A DNA stretch of 64,000 bases from Krasilnikovozyma curviuscula (Eukaryota > Basidiomycota > Tremellomycetes > Cystofilobasidiales > Mrakiaceae). Position numbers and translations under genes: made by a program. Where the stretch lies: positions 248,001 through 312,000 of the forward strand of contig MVAQ01000001.1 in NCBI GenBank assembly GCA_014825775.1, in the 5' to 3' direction. The notes beneath the pieces are model-generated. The model ran no database searches. It had not been told where the DNA came from and saw only the letters and a list, made by a program, of their open reading frames with translations. Shown one piece after another: positions 23,274 to 34,481 of this stretch. Each line of letters begins with the position of its first letter. Positions within the stretch are counted from its first letter, which is position 1.

Positions 23274-25449
23274 CTAATTCTTGTGACGGGAGACAACTTC
23301 AACTCCTGCACACTCCGCAGTTTTCCTGTGAATGATTCGGGTCGATGAGCTTAGGCGCGACATAACGCGACATAAAGCAGGAGACAAAAACGTACCTAGC
23401 CTCCTCATTCGCCATCTCCTCTTCCTCCTCATTCTCATCTTCTTCGTCGTCATCGTTCTCCGCATCTTCTTCCTCTTCATCCTCATCATCATCATCATCC
23501 TCCTCCTCCTCCTCTTCTTCTTCTTCGTCATCTTCATCCTCCTCACCTTTACTCTTAGTCGGGCTCGCGATGGACACGGCGCCAACCGTCGCATGGCCCC
23601 CCGCACCTTCTTGCGAATGCTTCTTACCGGGGATGACAAAAGACTCGAGCTGGTGGCTCATGCGTCTGTTCCTCTCATCCATCATAGATGTTGGCGCCAG
23701 CATCGTGGTGGTGGCTGCTTCGTCGGCGGGCGTGGTGGGCGCCGAGTCGGTGGATACAGCGAGGACGTCCTCGAGGTCCATTTCATCGTCGGGCGTCGAG
23801 ACCGCAAACGTCGTCGCAGGGGTCGGGGTCGCTGCTCCTGAAGCTGTGGGAGTAGGTGATGAGATGTATGTCGTAGCCGCCAGAGCAGCGGCAGCAGCAG
23901 CTTCAGCCTCTTCGCGCTCCTTCTTTTCCCTTGCTTCTCTTCGCCTTCTCACCCATCCCATGCCGCTGCCATCATCGTCATCTTCTCCTCTACCACCCAC
24001 ACTGACACTGTTGCTACCATGCGCGGTACCCCACTCCACGAACTCCCTCTCGGGAGCCTGAGCTTTCGCCATGACCTCCCTCTCGCGCTCCTGGCGCTTG
24101 GCGCCGTACCGCCTGCCATTGAGCATTTTGACGCCAACTGGTGAGCGAGGGAGCTGCTGTTCCTCTGTGCGGTTATTGCGTCTGCGGGCAGCCTGAGAGG
24201 TCTCGTTCGGATCGAGCGAACGCGACGCAGACAGCGGCGCTGCGGTAATATAAGGGCTGGGAGAAGGTACTCGATCAACGGCGGCTGCGCCTGATGCGAG
24301 GAGAGTCTTGGGTATGTCCGAATACGAGTTCGAGCTTGAGAATGCTGGTCGGGAGGGTGATGTCTCGCTGTTTGTGCGTGAGGCTGGCGTTGAAGGTGTC
24401 AACGTCGAATAGGTTGGATCCATAGGAGTCGCGTTGACGACTTTAATTTGGTTCTTATGTGGTTTGGAGTTCGGTGTAAGACCCCAGGTAGCAAAAAGGT
24501 CCTTAGAGCCGCTGTTGACGATTTTGTTGTTCTTAGAGTTGGAGACGTTAGACTCCAGGGAGGTTGATTTTGTGAGGGGAACGCCACTGGACGTGACTGA
24601 GCTGGACGACGCTGATGTTGATAGGAGAGGCGCAAAGAACCGTTTGGTGTATGAACCCGTCAAAGGTTTCGATGATGATGAGCCCCATGAGCTTCGTTTG
24701 CTCTTCTTGGAGGACAATCGACTTGCCGAGTTGTCGCGCTCGTCGTCTTTGTCGTCTTCTCTGGAGGAACTTCGGCCAGATCGAATTTCATTCCTGATGT
24801 CGTTGTCAGAATCGTCCATATCGAGAGCCGACTCATCCTCGCCACCGTTGACGACAGAAGTGATCTGGACCCTGCGCACGCCGCCTTCATCGACGGAGAC
24901 GTCGAACTGGATGTTGCGGCCTGTCGAGAGGGAACGTTGTCGTCTGGGGTCTGGGAGAGGTGCAAATCTGATTTTGGGCTTTGGAAGGGTGGAAGTTTGA
25001 CCACCAGCAGCAGCGGTGTTAGATGGTACCGGCCCAGTAATACCCTGATTGCTGCCGTTCGTGTTGGGCATAAGGTTCAATTTCTTGTCCTCAGGCGAGT
25101 CAGCAGAGATTGTAGTAGTAGTTGTTAGGTATCCATCCTTGTCGTTGCTGTCAGAATCTTCTGAAGCTGAGGATGTCGATCGAGGGGAGACGGCCTTTTT
25201 GATGAGAGGTGAAGGGGAGGCCGTCCTAGCAGCATTCATCTGATACAGAATCGTCACACACAGAAAGCCAAAGAGAGAGAGAGAAAGAGGAATAGCAACT
25301 TGTCAGTTGATGAACTGGTTTCGCTCTTGACAACAGACGAAAGCACGGCCTCGTCTTTTGACGGGTCAGCGAGCGAGTTGAGGAAACTGAATGGCTCACC
25401 AGGATGCCGCCTGACCGCCCTGAAGCTGAGGCTGATGGGTTCCAAACAT
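23274..25449 (-). CDS. Disordered acidic-tail protein, function unknown
   Basis: I do not recognise a known family. The main exon encodes about 640 residues, nearly all low complexity: Ser/Pro-rich N-terminal part, a motif TLPKPKIRFAPLPDPRRQRS around residue 95, then VQITSVVNGGEDESALDMDD, a basic segment MLNGRRYGAKRQEREREVMA, a Lys/Glu helix WVRRRREAREKKEREEAEAA and a long Glu/Asp run. A final intron leads to the small last exon KTAECAGVEVVSRHKN. The start is ambiguous. Model A begins at 25449 (MFGTHQPQLQGGQAASW) and splices over about 185 nt onto TASPSPLIKKAV. Model B begins at the ATG at 25239, directly after an acceptor-like tatcag (MNAARTASPSP). Both give the same body. Basic and acidic segments suggest a nuclear or cytoskeletal scaffold, but this is guesswork. 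Confidence 0.7.
23398..23560. repeat. Glu/Asp-coding microsatellite-like tract
   Basis: Imperfect TCC/TCT/TCA triplet runs on the plus strand, read on the minus strand as a nearly pure Glu/Asp tail of the disordered protein. Such trinucleotide runs are prone to length variation. Confidence 0.85.
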
Positions 25450-26175
25450 TGTTATTGTGAGCTTCCGAGAAAACTGCAGTCATGCTTGAAGGCGTGTTCG
25501 ATGGTGGTTTTAGGCTGACTAGATGGGCTGAGGGATTTACGTGGTGGCCAGAGGGTGCGGTGAATGGGAAGTGGGATGAGGGAGAAGCGGTGCAGTCGTT
25601 GTTAGATAGGATTCAGCGATGTTGTTATAAGACAGAGAAGGTTGGATTCGTCAGTGAGGCGCAGTAGGATCGAGCGATGCAAAGCAAAGGGCGATACCAA
25701 GAGAACGTGGAGAATCCACACGAATGGGATCTCGACGCTCTTTGGGATGACAGTCAGGCTCTTTGATAACAAATCCCAGCCTGTCGCAACACCTCAGGAC
25801 TGATAAGATAGGCAAAAGGAGGGACTCACACCTGCGTCTTGGGTTTATCTTGGTTCGAGTTGGACAGCTTTCGAACGACGTCCTTGGCGAAATTTCAGCT
25901 GCTTCCCGCCACCACCAACAAGTCCAGCCCTTTGAACAAGTGATCAAAGCACAAAAATAAAAATAAAAAGTAGCTGAACGGCGTTAAATACCCAATTGAG
26001 ATGGGATACCTGAGGATTGAGCTCAATCCTGTTTTGAGCTCGAAAATAAAATGAAGTAAAATCCTTGGAAGATCCAGCCGACCATGCTTGCAGTGATTGC
26101 TGCGTAGCCAATGACGTTGAGCGTGGCCTAACTACAAGTCAGAGCAAGAACTCACCATAACAATTCACCATAATA
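25450..26175. other. Intergenic, divergent promoter region
   Basis: Between the start of the minus-strand acidic protein gene and the start of the plus-strand 94-residue gene. Both promoters must lie here. Short open frames occur on both strands, but none shows splice continuity or recognisable residues. Confidence 0.35.
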
Positions 26176-26564
26176 ATGTCAGCTGCTCCAGAATCAAAAC
26201 AGCAGGACGAGCATGTTGGTCATGGTCGTGAAGAGTTCGACCAGCCTTTCAAAGTGTACGATGAGTGAGTACCGTCCTGAATCAATTTACAGCTTCCCTG
26301 TTACGAACACTGACCCCTCCAAACGTCACTACAGCAAAGAAAAGAATGAAATGAAGGAATCAGAGAAGAGATCATCCGAAGCTTGGGCAAAATGGAAGGC
26401 AGCTGAGAAGCAGGGTGGTTCGTCAGCTTTCTCGTTCGAAGTCTATGGTATACGGCAACTGACTTGCTTCCTGTTTCTTAGAGGATAAGGATAAAGTTGC
26501 TCAGCTTAAAGAAGAGGCTGAAAGGCTGCAGGAGGAGCAGAAGAAGGAGCAGAGTCTGTGCTGA
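26176..26564 (+). CDS. Small charged helical protein, unknown
   Basis: Not recognised. Three exons (26176-26264, 26335-26447, 26482-26564) join with perfect phase continuity to encode 94 residues. The protein starts MSAAPESKQQDEHVGHGREE, continues through VYDDKEKNEMKESEKRSSEA and WAKWKAAEKQGGSSAFSFEV, and ends KDKVAQLKEEAERLQEEQKK plus EQSLC. It is highly charged and helix-prone, with a C-terminal heptad-like segment, and has no signal peptide or membrane span. Donors are gtgagt and gtatac; acceptors are tacag and cttag. Three in-phase exons make a real gene likely despite the small size. Confidence 0.7.
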
Positions 26565-27369
26565 GAGAGGTTTTCACTTGTACGTAATGTCGTCACGTCG
26601 TTGCTTTCCTCTGCAGTCTACTCACCTATCCTGAAGTGTTCACTTTTCTTTTTCTTCGATTTCTTCGAAAGCAGATATGTAGACGCCCTTTTTAACGACA
26701 CGCATAACGCTTGATGACATTGGCTTGAAGCTCCAGCGTTGGACAATTAGGATCTACGGATCATCGTAATCTTTGTTTACACTTTCGAGAGTTCCCAGAG
26801 AATGGAAATTGCAGTTCGGTTGCGTAGATGGAAGATCTGACTCGCCTAGTGTGGCAGCAGACAAGCGGTGGGACAAGAAGCACGGCAGCCCACCTTCATC
26901 GTTACCCAGCCAGCAGCCTCCAGTGCTCATACACGTAAATCCCGTTGCGACAGTTCTAGAAGAAGGACCTTCCCGACGTCTTCCAATGCGATCTGGAACA
27001 AATTCTAGATAATTAGGAGATCTGCTTGTGAAACTGAGATGTGGAATGGAATGGCCAGAAGGAACAAGGTAGGTGATGGACCCACCGGGATAACTGCAGA
27101 GTTGTGTCACGGTAGCAGAGTCTGTCAGTCATATCTATGAGAAGGGTGTACTTACAGTGAGTGTACATACAGAGGTCGGGTAAGCCACAATACGGTTTCA
27201 AATTCAAACGTTTAGGCTCTTGGGACCGCGCCTCGAGATTTCAATTTTATCTTCATTCCTTTGTCGACTGGGTCATCTCAACAAAGACTGATTAGCAAGA
27301 TGATTCAAAGACTTTGCTCTTTCAGGATTTAGAACTGCATTATCTGGTGATGGATCGTCAGATGGCCTT
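26565..27369. other. Unexplained 0.8-kb gap between convergent genes
   Basis: The flanking genes converge here, so only two 3'UTRs are expected, yet the gap is far longer than other convergent gaps in the window (about 100 bp). Open frames exist on both strands between 26754 and 27110, and a minus-strand intron with donor gtaagt and acceptor ctgcag near 27100-27160 is plausible. I could not build a continuous protein with a recognisable motif. Confidence 0.3.
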
Positions 27370-30217
27370 TCAGTACTCTTCTCCTTCACCCTCCTGCTCC
27401 TCCTCGTCCTCTTCCTCATTCACCTTCGAAAACCATCCACCAAAATCTAATCTCGCACCTAAGCTTTCCAGATGCTTTCTGGCGATCGCTTCGGAGTCGC
27501 GCTCTCGTTCTTTCTCCTTTTCTCCTCTGCCCTTGGTCCCTAGTGAAGCGAGAGGTCGGAGGGATGCGCCTGCTCTGAGTGACATTGAGATAGAAGTGTT
27601 GGCGTTGAGAGCGACAGAGGTTAAGGGGTCCGCCGGATTTGCGGGTGTTGCCGCTGCAGGTGCGAGTTGGTGGAAGAACTCGTTGATGAGCGTACTCAAA
27701 GTCTACAAAAACAAGAAGGCCCCTTCAGAATTAAAGGTTTAAAGGGCAGGCATGGGATGAGAGGTGCTACTAACTGTTTGGATCTCCTCAACGATTTCAC
27801 CCCGCTCCCTCACAAGCTGCCCAGTTTTCTCACCACCCGTGCCTTCCACCAACAAATCAGGCAGCACATCACCGCCCCACCTTTCCACTAGTCCAACAAA
27901 CCTCTCACATATATCCAAGATGTCTTTGATTGTGGTTGCAGTATTCATGTCCGAGAGTAACAGGCCATCTTCAATTACAGTCAAGTAGTTCGTATGCATA
28001 CTCCGAAGTGTCATGAAGTCGAGATAGGTAGGTTGTTCAGTCAGGTTCGTTGGGCCGCGAGACATCATCGCTGCAGATGCTGTTGGCGAAAATTGAGAGC
28101 GACTAGCAGAAGCAGCCATTTGTTTGGCGGCCAGTGATTTGGGCGGTGGTTGAGAGGAGGATTTGAGGTGAAATGAAGAAGGCGATCCAGGGCGTGGAGT
28201 ATCGAGAGATCGAGGAGTTTTGAGAGAAGCGACGTTTCCTGTTGAGGTAGCGGTGGCTGGAGGAGCAACGTTCTCCAGTTTTGCGAGTAGGTCTTTGTAG
28301 TGGACTTCAATCACATCTTGCTGCAAGTTGGAAAGAACGCAGTCAGGCCCACCTACGATCGTATGATGGTGGACGATAACTCACGTGAAAATGACAGTTG
28401 ATGGATTCTAAGAACCAAATCATCTCCCTTACGACACCCCAACCCAACCTGGCCAGCCTCTTTCTACCCGTAGCTTCTTCCTCGGAATCAAGACCACCTT
28501 CACCCACACCCGTCCATCTTCTTCTACTCCTCTGAGCACCCGACAGAGAAAGCCAGCAGTCACGAACACGAATATGAGTCCTATGATGGTACACAAAGTG
28601 AGCAGATCGATCGATATTCAAGCAAATCAAACGCAACCTCACTTTTTGATCGCGCTCAAGAAAGCGAAGCAATTGCTGTACCCTACGAGAGCCTCTTCGG
28701 TGACAATTAAATCCAGCGGCCACTCAATGACAGATGTCAATACCGTGGGCGTTCCAAGCAGGTGGGATGAGAAGATACCCAAAGAGAGGCGCGGTGGAGC
28801 TGTGGTTCCTGACGTTGGTACATGTAAATTTGGTGGGACGGAGCCTTTGGCACCTCTGGTTGACGGGTTGGAGAGACTAGGGAGCAGAGGCCGCAGCGGT
28901 CCTTTTTCCATTTTGAACCGCAGACTCTCGATTTCATCCATCTTCTCCGCCGTTGTACCAACTGATGAACGCAGAATTGCGAAATTGAGGTCTTGTTCTC
29001 TGATGACGTTGGAAGCTGTAGGTTTTAAAGATTGGAGTTTTGAGAGTTTGAGACGTTCGATTTCTCGCAGGAGAGATGAGGAGAATTCGCCGTTGCGGAG
29101 GAGGAAGAAGGACGCGAATGACGCTAGGCAGGCTGAGACCATCGGAGCCGTCAAGATGTTCTGCCAAAGCCACCTGGGGAACGGATTTATATCTGTCAGC
29201 CCGAAATGAACTTTGATATAATACTAGTCTGACTTACTCTCCGACTTCAGCCCTTATCCTCTCAACGGCAGGGCCAAACTCCCATTTAGACTCTGGTAAG
29301 ATACCATCCAAATGTCCAGCTAAGTCCCTCATCATATCCAGCGGCATCTCTTTCCCTTTACCCTGAGACTTGATTGTAGCAACAGCTCGACCAATGTACA
29401 GTATGCTGCCTCTTGTCTCCGCTGAGATAAATGATGGGAAATGTGTCTTCTTCAGCTCGTACACAGGGTTGCGAGTTTCAGTGTTGATAGTCGCCACGTT
29501 CTCCAGTGGTGTGGAGGAAGGTGTAAGACCATGGAGTAGGAATATTAACAGATGATTTGACCAAGTCTTTTGCACTGCTCGTGAGAGAGTCTCGTAATGC
29601 TGAGCGAGGACCGAGTGGCCAGTTTGTGATAGCAAGTGAAGTAAGTCGATAAGTAGTCCCGGAGGCCAATTTGGTATAGGAGTAGAAAGTTGTGCTGATG
29701 ACGATGATGGCGGACCTTCAGTGAGCGTGTCTACCAGGTGAGAGAACGAAGCCATCGGCGTGCGCCACTGGTCGAAGGTCGCAACCAAGGTGGACAAGGG
29801 CACGAACGCTGTTGAGCTACGTGCTGATGTCGATGCTGAGCTGTTTAAGATCGCTTTCTCTGTTTCCACCACGAGAGCGAGGTATTCGTCCAAGATGAGA
29901 AGCAGAGCTGAGCTGAGCGAGGACAAGTACTGGGAAGGATAAATCTTGACCTCCCTTTCCCCTCCGGGCGCGTTGAGATTGGTAACACGCTTCCGTATTC
30001 CATTCCTAGCTTCACTGAGTATTTTCTCAGCCCAGAGTCTAACCTTTGAGAAGTGAAAAGCGAGTTGTCCCAAGTGGTTTAGCGACGATTCTTCACCTGG
30101 ATGAAATAACGTTGAGTATTGTTGGGAGAGAACCAAAGTCCTTGGTGTAGTAGGTGAATCGTATACAAATAGGGCTGAAGGATGGCCCGATAGAAGGAGG
30201 AACAGCTCTGGCAGCAT
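27370..30217 (-). CDS. GCP4: Gamma-tubulin complex component GCP4 (Spc97/Spc98 family)
   Basis: The N-terminus MLPELFLLLSGHPSALFVYD matches the GCP4 start, in which M-x-E-L-L-L-x-L-S-G is highly conserved, and LHP-GE-S-LN-L is present next (LFHPGEESSLNHLG). The GRIP1 region includes ILIFLLHGL-type sequence (LLIFLLHGLTPSSTPLEN) and FPSFISAETRGSILYIGRAV. Further exons give IVTEEALVGYSNCFAFLSAI, VRLRLICLNIDRSA and VVREMIWFLESINCHFHVS, equivalent to the GRIP2 W-R-x-x-M-x-x-F-V-x-x-L region. The C-terminal part has YLDFMTLRSMHTNYLTVIED, the D-F..I..AH..FL motif of GCPs. GCP4 helps assemble the gamma-tubulin ring complex that nucleates microtubules. The start ATG overlaps the ATG of the divergent GT61 gene. 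Confidence 0.85.
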
Positions 30218-32663
30218 GTCTAAACATGAATATGCTTCAGTGAGCAGTACAGATTTCGACGAGCAAGACAATCAGCCCTCAGATCGTTCTCGTTCCAAGA
30301 GCTCAGTCATAATTGAGCTGCACTCCGATCTCAAAGCACCTGTTACAATCCTTCAAACCAGAAACGGGAAGGTTGCTGGTCCCATCGAGCGCGTACCTCG
30401 TCTCCTGTATTATTCCCTCAGCATACCGTAGAACAGAGAGCTAGACTTACTGAATGATGAGTCACCTCTCTTAATTCTTTTTGAAAGGGTCCCCTATACC
30501 TGTCACTGGCTGTTTCCTGGAATTCCAACGTCTTGAGTGAGGGAGGCCAAAAACAAGGAGAAAATGCGTCGCGCTTTTGTCTTCAGGTGCTCCCTAGCCT
30601 TCACCTTCTTAAAAAAATTGTACATCTCGGCAGGGATCAAGGATGAGAGTGAGACCGTCCTGGTCATTCGCTCTGCTGTCGATCCCATTAGGGCTGATAT
30701 GGCTCTTCGTAGCCAACCCATGGGGCTATAAGGGCCGAGCCGTGTCAGTCGACTATCGTGGTGGATATCAGCTCGACTCAGCTTGGGTCGAGATTGAAAC
30801 GGATGAAAATAGAGGCACCTTCATAGGGCCAGAGACGAGGTTCCTTAGAGGAATCGCTGGGTACTGTAGGTCTTTTCAAACCCAATCTGCCTTCCTGGCA
30901 CATTGCTAACTTCCCACCTTTCGTGCTCTGACTTACAACCCTCCTAAAAGCCATGTTTGAGAATCTATACACATCAAATGGAGTACTATGTAAGTCTCTC
31001 TGCTCGAAGAGTACTCTAGCCTGCGAAACTACCAGTTATTCACGATAATCTTGCTTCTCCAACCGAACAGACGCAATAACCTCAAACCCAAGTTCTATCC
31101 CAGACCTCTCGACAATAATGTCGGATGAATCAATAGGAACACCAGAAGACCCATTCCCCGTCGCTGACGAACGCCGGTTCGCCGTGATATCACCTCACAC
31201 GGCCCTGCTGGTCTTCGCGCATACTGAAGGAACAGGAGAGCAGATATATAAGTCAGCAGCGCGACTTAGTGGACCCACCTTCTTCTTCAATGATGGACCG
31301 TGAGTTTGTCTTCACCTCTTTGGTTCTTAAAAGCTATTGGTCGACCCTGCTTCTTCACAACACAGCTCTGAAAGAGGCTACCTTCCTTCATACTTCCATT
31401 TCGGAGCAGAAGTGTTTGCAGGTACGTCAAGTTTACCAAAATTCGGAATGTTAGTTTCATCTGTCTAATCATTTGATTTTTAGGAGCTTGGAGGGTCTTG
31501 ACAGCTTGCCCACAACTCATTAAGAAGGGAACTATCACAGGAATGCAGTTTCCGCGGAGGGTGAGTTATGTCGTCTCTCAAGCGAGAATCCCTTCAGTAT
31601 TTCTGGGTCTAAATCCTAACTTGGGTCTACAGGTGATCTTGCCTCGCGGAGAGAAATGGCGTGACTGGCCTCGTCTCAATCCTTGGCTGCTAGCAACTCT
31701 CCTCCCCAGCACTCACATTGAAGATTGGATGCAATGGAACGATCGTAGCATTTCTGGAAACCTTTACATCTTTGACTCCATCGTCATCGTTGATCGATGG
31801 GCTTCGCATCGCCATAACCCTGGCGCTCAAACCTGGAACAAGATGAATGGAGGTGCGTCACAATTAGATTGACAAAAGGCCTCATCTATAAGTAGATCCT
31901 TACTATTGTTCTTTTTCTCTTTTAGACGTCTTCACAGCAAACCCTGCCCCAAGCGACTGGTGGCACCCACTACGAACAGCCATGATGAATTCTATCGGAA
32001 TCGCCGAACAGTACGACAAAACTCTTCCCGTCGTGACATACGTCTCTCGTCAACTTCAAGATCGCCGGACCCTTAATGGTGAAGATCACGACGCTCTCGT
32101 GACGATGCTTTCGGACATGCCTGAGATCGAGTTCAATGTTGTCCAATTGGAGAGCCTCAGCAGGCAGGCGCAGATGAAGATGATTGCGAGGACTGACATC
32201 TTGGTCGCTGTTCACGGTCTCGGATTAACAAATCAAATGTTCATGCGAGAGGGTAGAGCCGTGATAGAAATCTTTGACACAGGGGGGTTTACGAGAGATT
32301 ACCAAATTGTGAGTGTTCCAAGTCACTGTTTCGATCATAGATCGATTGTACTGATTGATTTGCATCATGTAAATTTACCAGCTCGCTGAAGCTTTCAAGC
32401 ATGAGTACTTTGCGCTGTGGGAGAATGAGATATATGACTGGAAAACCGATAAGCCAGGTTAGGACACCTCCGTTCACTGGACGTTGAAGACCTCATTGAC
32501 GAACCACCTTCTTTTTACGTTCTTGCTCTGCTCAATAGGCTATAAAGAAGGTGACAATTTCCAGGGAACCGAAATTAGGATCTCAGCTCCCCTAGTCGAG
32601 AGTGTCATTTCGAAACTGGTCAAGAAGACGAGTTGGTGGGAAAACAAGAGACCTTCCGTGTGA
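30216..32663 (+). CDS. GT61-family glycosyltransferase, type II membrane protein
   Basis: Exon 1 (30216 to about 30392) encodes an acidic/basic cytosolic tail, MSKHEYASVSSTDFDEQDNQ. A long intron of about 240 nt leads to GSRMRVRP and a single membrane anchor (SFALLSIPLGLIWLFVA), typical of Golgi type II enzymes. The lumenal part includes LNPWLLATLLPSTHIEDWMQ, TLPVVTYVSRQLQDRR and the GT61 (DUF563) hallmark DILVAVHGLGLTNQMFM followed by AVIEIFD. It ends KKTSWWENKRPSV. GT61 enzymes transfer xylose, GlcNAc or other sugars onto glycans; the donor and acceptor here are unknown, though a capsule or wall glycan is possible. An alternative start at the ATG at 30643 would remove exon 1 and avoid the overlap with GCP4. 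Confidence 0.8.
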
Positions 32664-32766
32664 GTTTGGAGCATCTTTTAGAGAATAGCATCGATTGGGT
32701 GTACGAATAGATATACAGCAAATGATATTTCTACGACGAGATCTGCAAGCTTCTATGCACGGGCGG

Positions 32767-34151
32767 CTACTTCCTAACGCTACCCCATCCTGGAGCAGCA
32801 GTATCATATTTGACAATCTCTTCAGCTGTAAGAGGTGGGAAGTCGGACTTGTAGACGTCCAACACCTCGAGCTGACGCGAAGACTTCGAGGAAGTGCTGT
32901 TCAGGGCAGTAGATCATCAGCATCGCTGCTAGTCACATAATTCGCGGAATTTACTCACGTGACAGCAACAATCGTTTTTGCCTTCAACCAATCCAAAATC
33001 ATCTGAGAGACCTCAACAGTGCTTCCATAGGTCGAGCTCAGTCTTCCTGCGATCTCCTTTCCGACAGCATCAGCTGGGCCACCTGGGAGACGTGTGATGG
33101 GGGTTAAGGACGAATAGGCTTCAGTGATAATTCCTTTAGTAGCTTGGAGAGCCAAGAGTGGTGCGAAGGGAACCGCGCTATAAGAATGGTACTTGATTTG
33201 GTTGACAGCGCTTTGAAAAGAAAGAATCAGATATAGAAACCAGGCCAGGGTAGCAAAGAAATAATTCTTACGGTGGGATCTCAGCAAGAGCAAGTAGCTC
33301 ACTCATTTCTTCAATTCCATAATTCGACACACCAATCGACCTGACCAGTCCTTCTTTCTTGAGTTCCTCGAATGCCTTCCAGACTTTGGCGATTCCTCCT
33401 CCAGCATCAGCGTATTTTGGGAAATGGATAAGGTACAGATCGAGATAGTCTACTCCAAGCTAGATGAGCCAGAGGTCAGACAGATATCAACTATCAGAAA
33501 ATACTCGCTTCGCACTCACGTCTTTGATTGACTTTTCAAACTCAGTCTTGACGTCATCACCATCAATAGCCTGGAGAGATATTTATCATTTTCAGCCCAT
33601 TCCAATAATCACACAGAGCACTGCGCGTTGCTTACATCGTACTTTGTCGTGATGTACAGATCTTCCCTTTTACCACCCCACAACTTGATAGCGTCACCCA
33701 CCGAAGCTTCTGTTAAAGGGGAAAATTGAGTCACATCCCACAAGGATAGAAGATATCTGGAAAGCTGACCATTTCCGTAGATTCGTGCGTTGTCTATGTG
33801 ACGGTAGCCGTTTTGGAGAGCAAGGAGAACATCTCCAGTTGCATTCTTCTGATACAACGCCTGTTAAAACAAACTAAACAATAAGCAGAGGTTGACAATA
33901 TGATATGCGACCATCCCTTACCGATCCAACTCCAAAGGCACTGTGGCACAATACCGATCCAAATCTGTCAGCATATCCCAATGACATTGCGACATAATAA
34001 CGATAACTTACGGTCCAGGAATCACATTTCCGTCCTAGTAAAACGATCAGCTCAGGAAAACAAAGCCTGAGGCGAAGAACAGACGTTTGGCTCTCACATT
34101 TAAGTCGTACACGATGTGACCGGGGTAAGCAGACTTCTTATTGCCCGTCAT
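32767..34151 (-). CDS. Aldo-keto reductase
   Basis: NAD(P)H-dependent carbonyl reductase of the AKR superfamily, with a (beta/alpha)8 barrel. Exons join to give MTGNKKSAYPGHIVYDLN, FGVGSALYQKNATGDVLL, then GYRHIDNARIYGNEASVGDA, which contains the catalytic Asp (IDNA) and Tyr (RIYGN). Lys is in ITTKYD and His in DLYLIHFPKYADAGG, completing the D-Y-K-H tetrad. Later motifs are VRSIGVSNYGIEEM, EIPPAVNQIKYHSY and TTSSKSSRQLEVLDVYKSDF, the cofactor-binding K/S-S-x-x-x-R region. The final exon starts after acceptor gaacag and ends GWGSVRK. Substrate unknown. It converges on the GT61 gene with about 100 bp between stops. Confidence 0.9.
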
Positions 34152-34481
34152 TGTGAACTGTGAGATTTGGCCAAGCAACGAAAGCACAGCGGTAGGGATA
34201 ATCATTTCTTTGCGAGGAAGATGGTGTTCTGATGAGCACTTTCGTTCGTCGGCTCCATGCGACTCTGTTCTGGTAAGAAATACAACTGCGACGCTCCAGC
34301 CGGAGGGGGCGCTGGAACGAATCTCTTTCCGAGCTTTTTGCTTGCTCTGGGCCTGGCAACAAAAGTATTTTTTGGCCGCGCTCGCAGAAGGACCCAGGCC
34401 AACGTGAAATCAACACCCATTTACCAAGTATCGATACTCAACGGCTCCAACACCTTCAGAGGGACCCGTGAAGCTTTCAAG

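Noticed and set aside
23332..24061. Long plus-strand frames opposite the acidic gene, with hydrophobic Leu/Ile/Phe runs
   Set aside because: They are the antisense reading of the Glu/Asp repeat tract and show no splice sites or conserved motif.
24434..25000. 188-codon plus-strand frame
   Set aside because: Shadow of the disordered minus-strand protein; no motif, no splice continuity.
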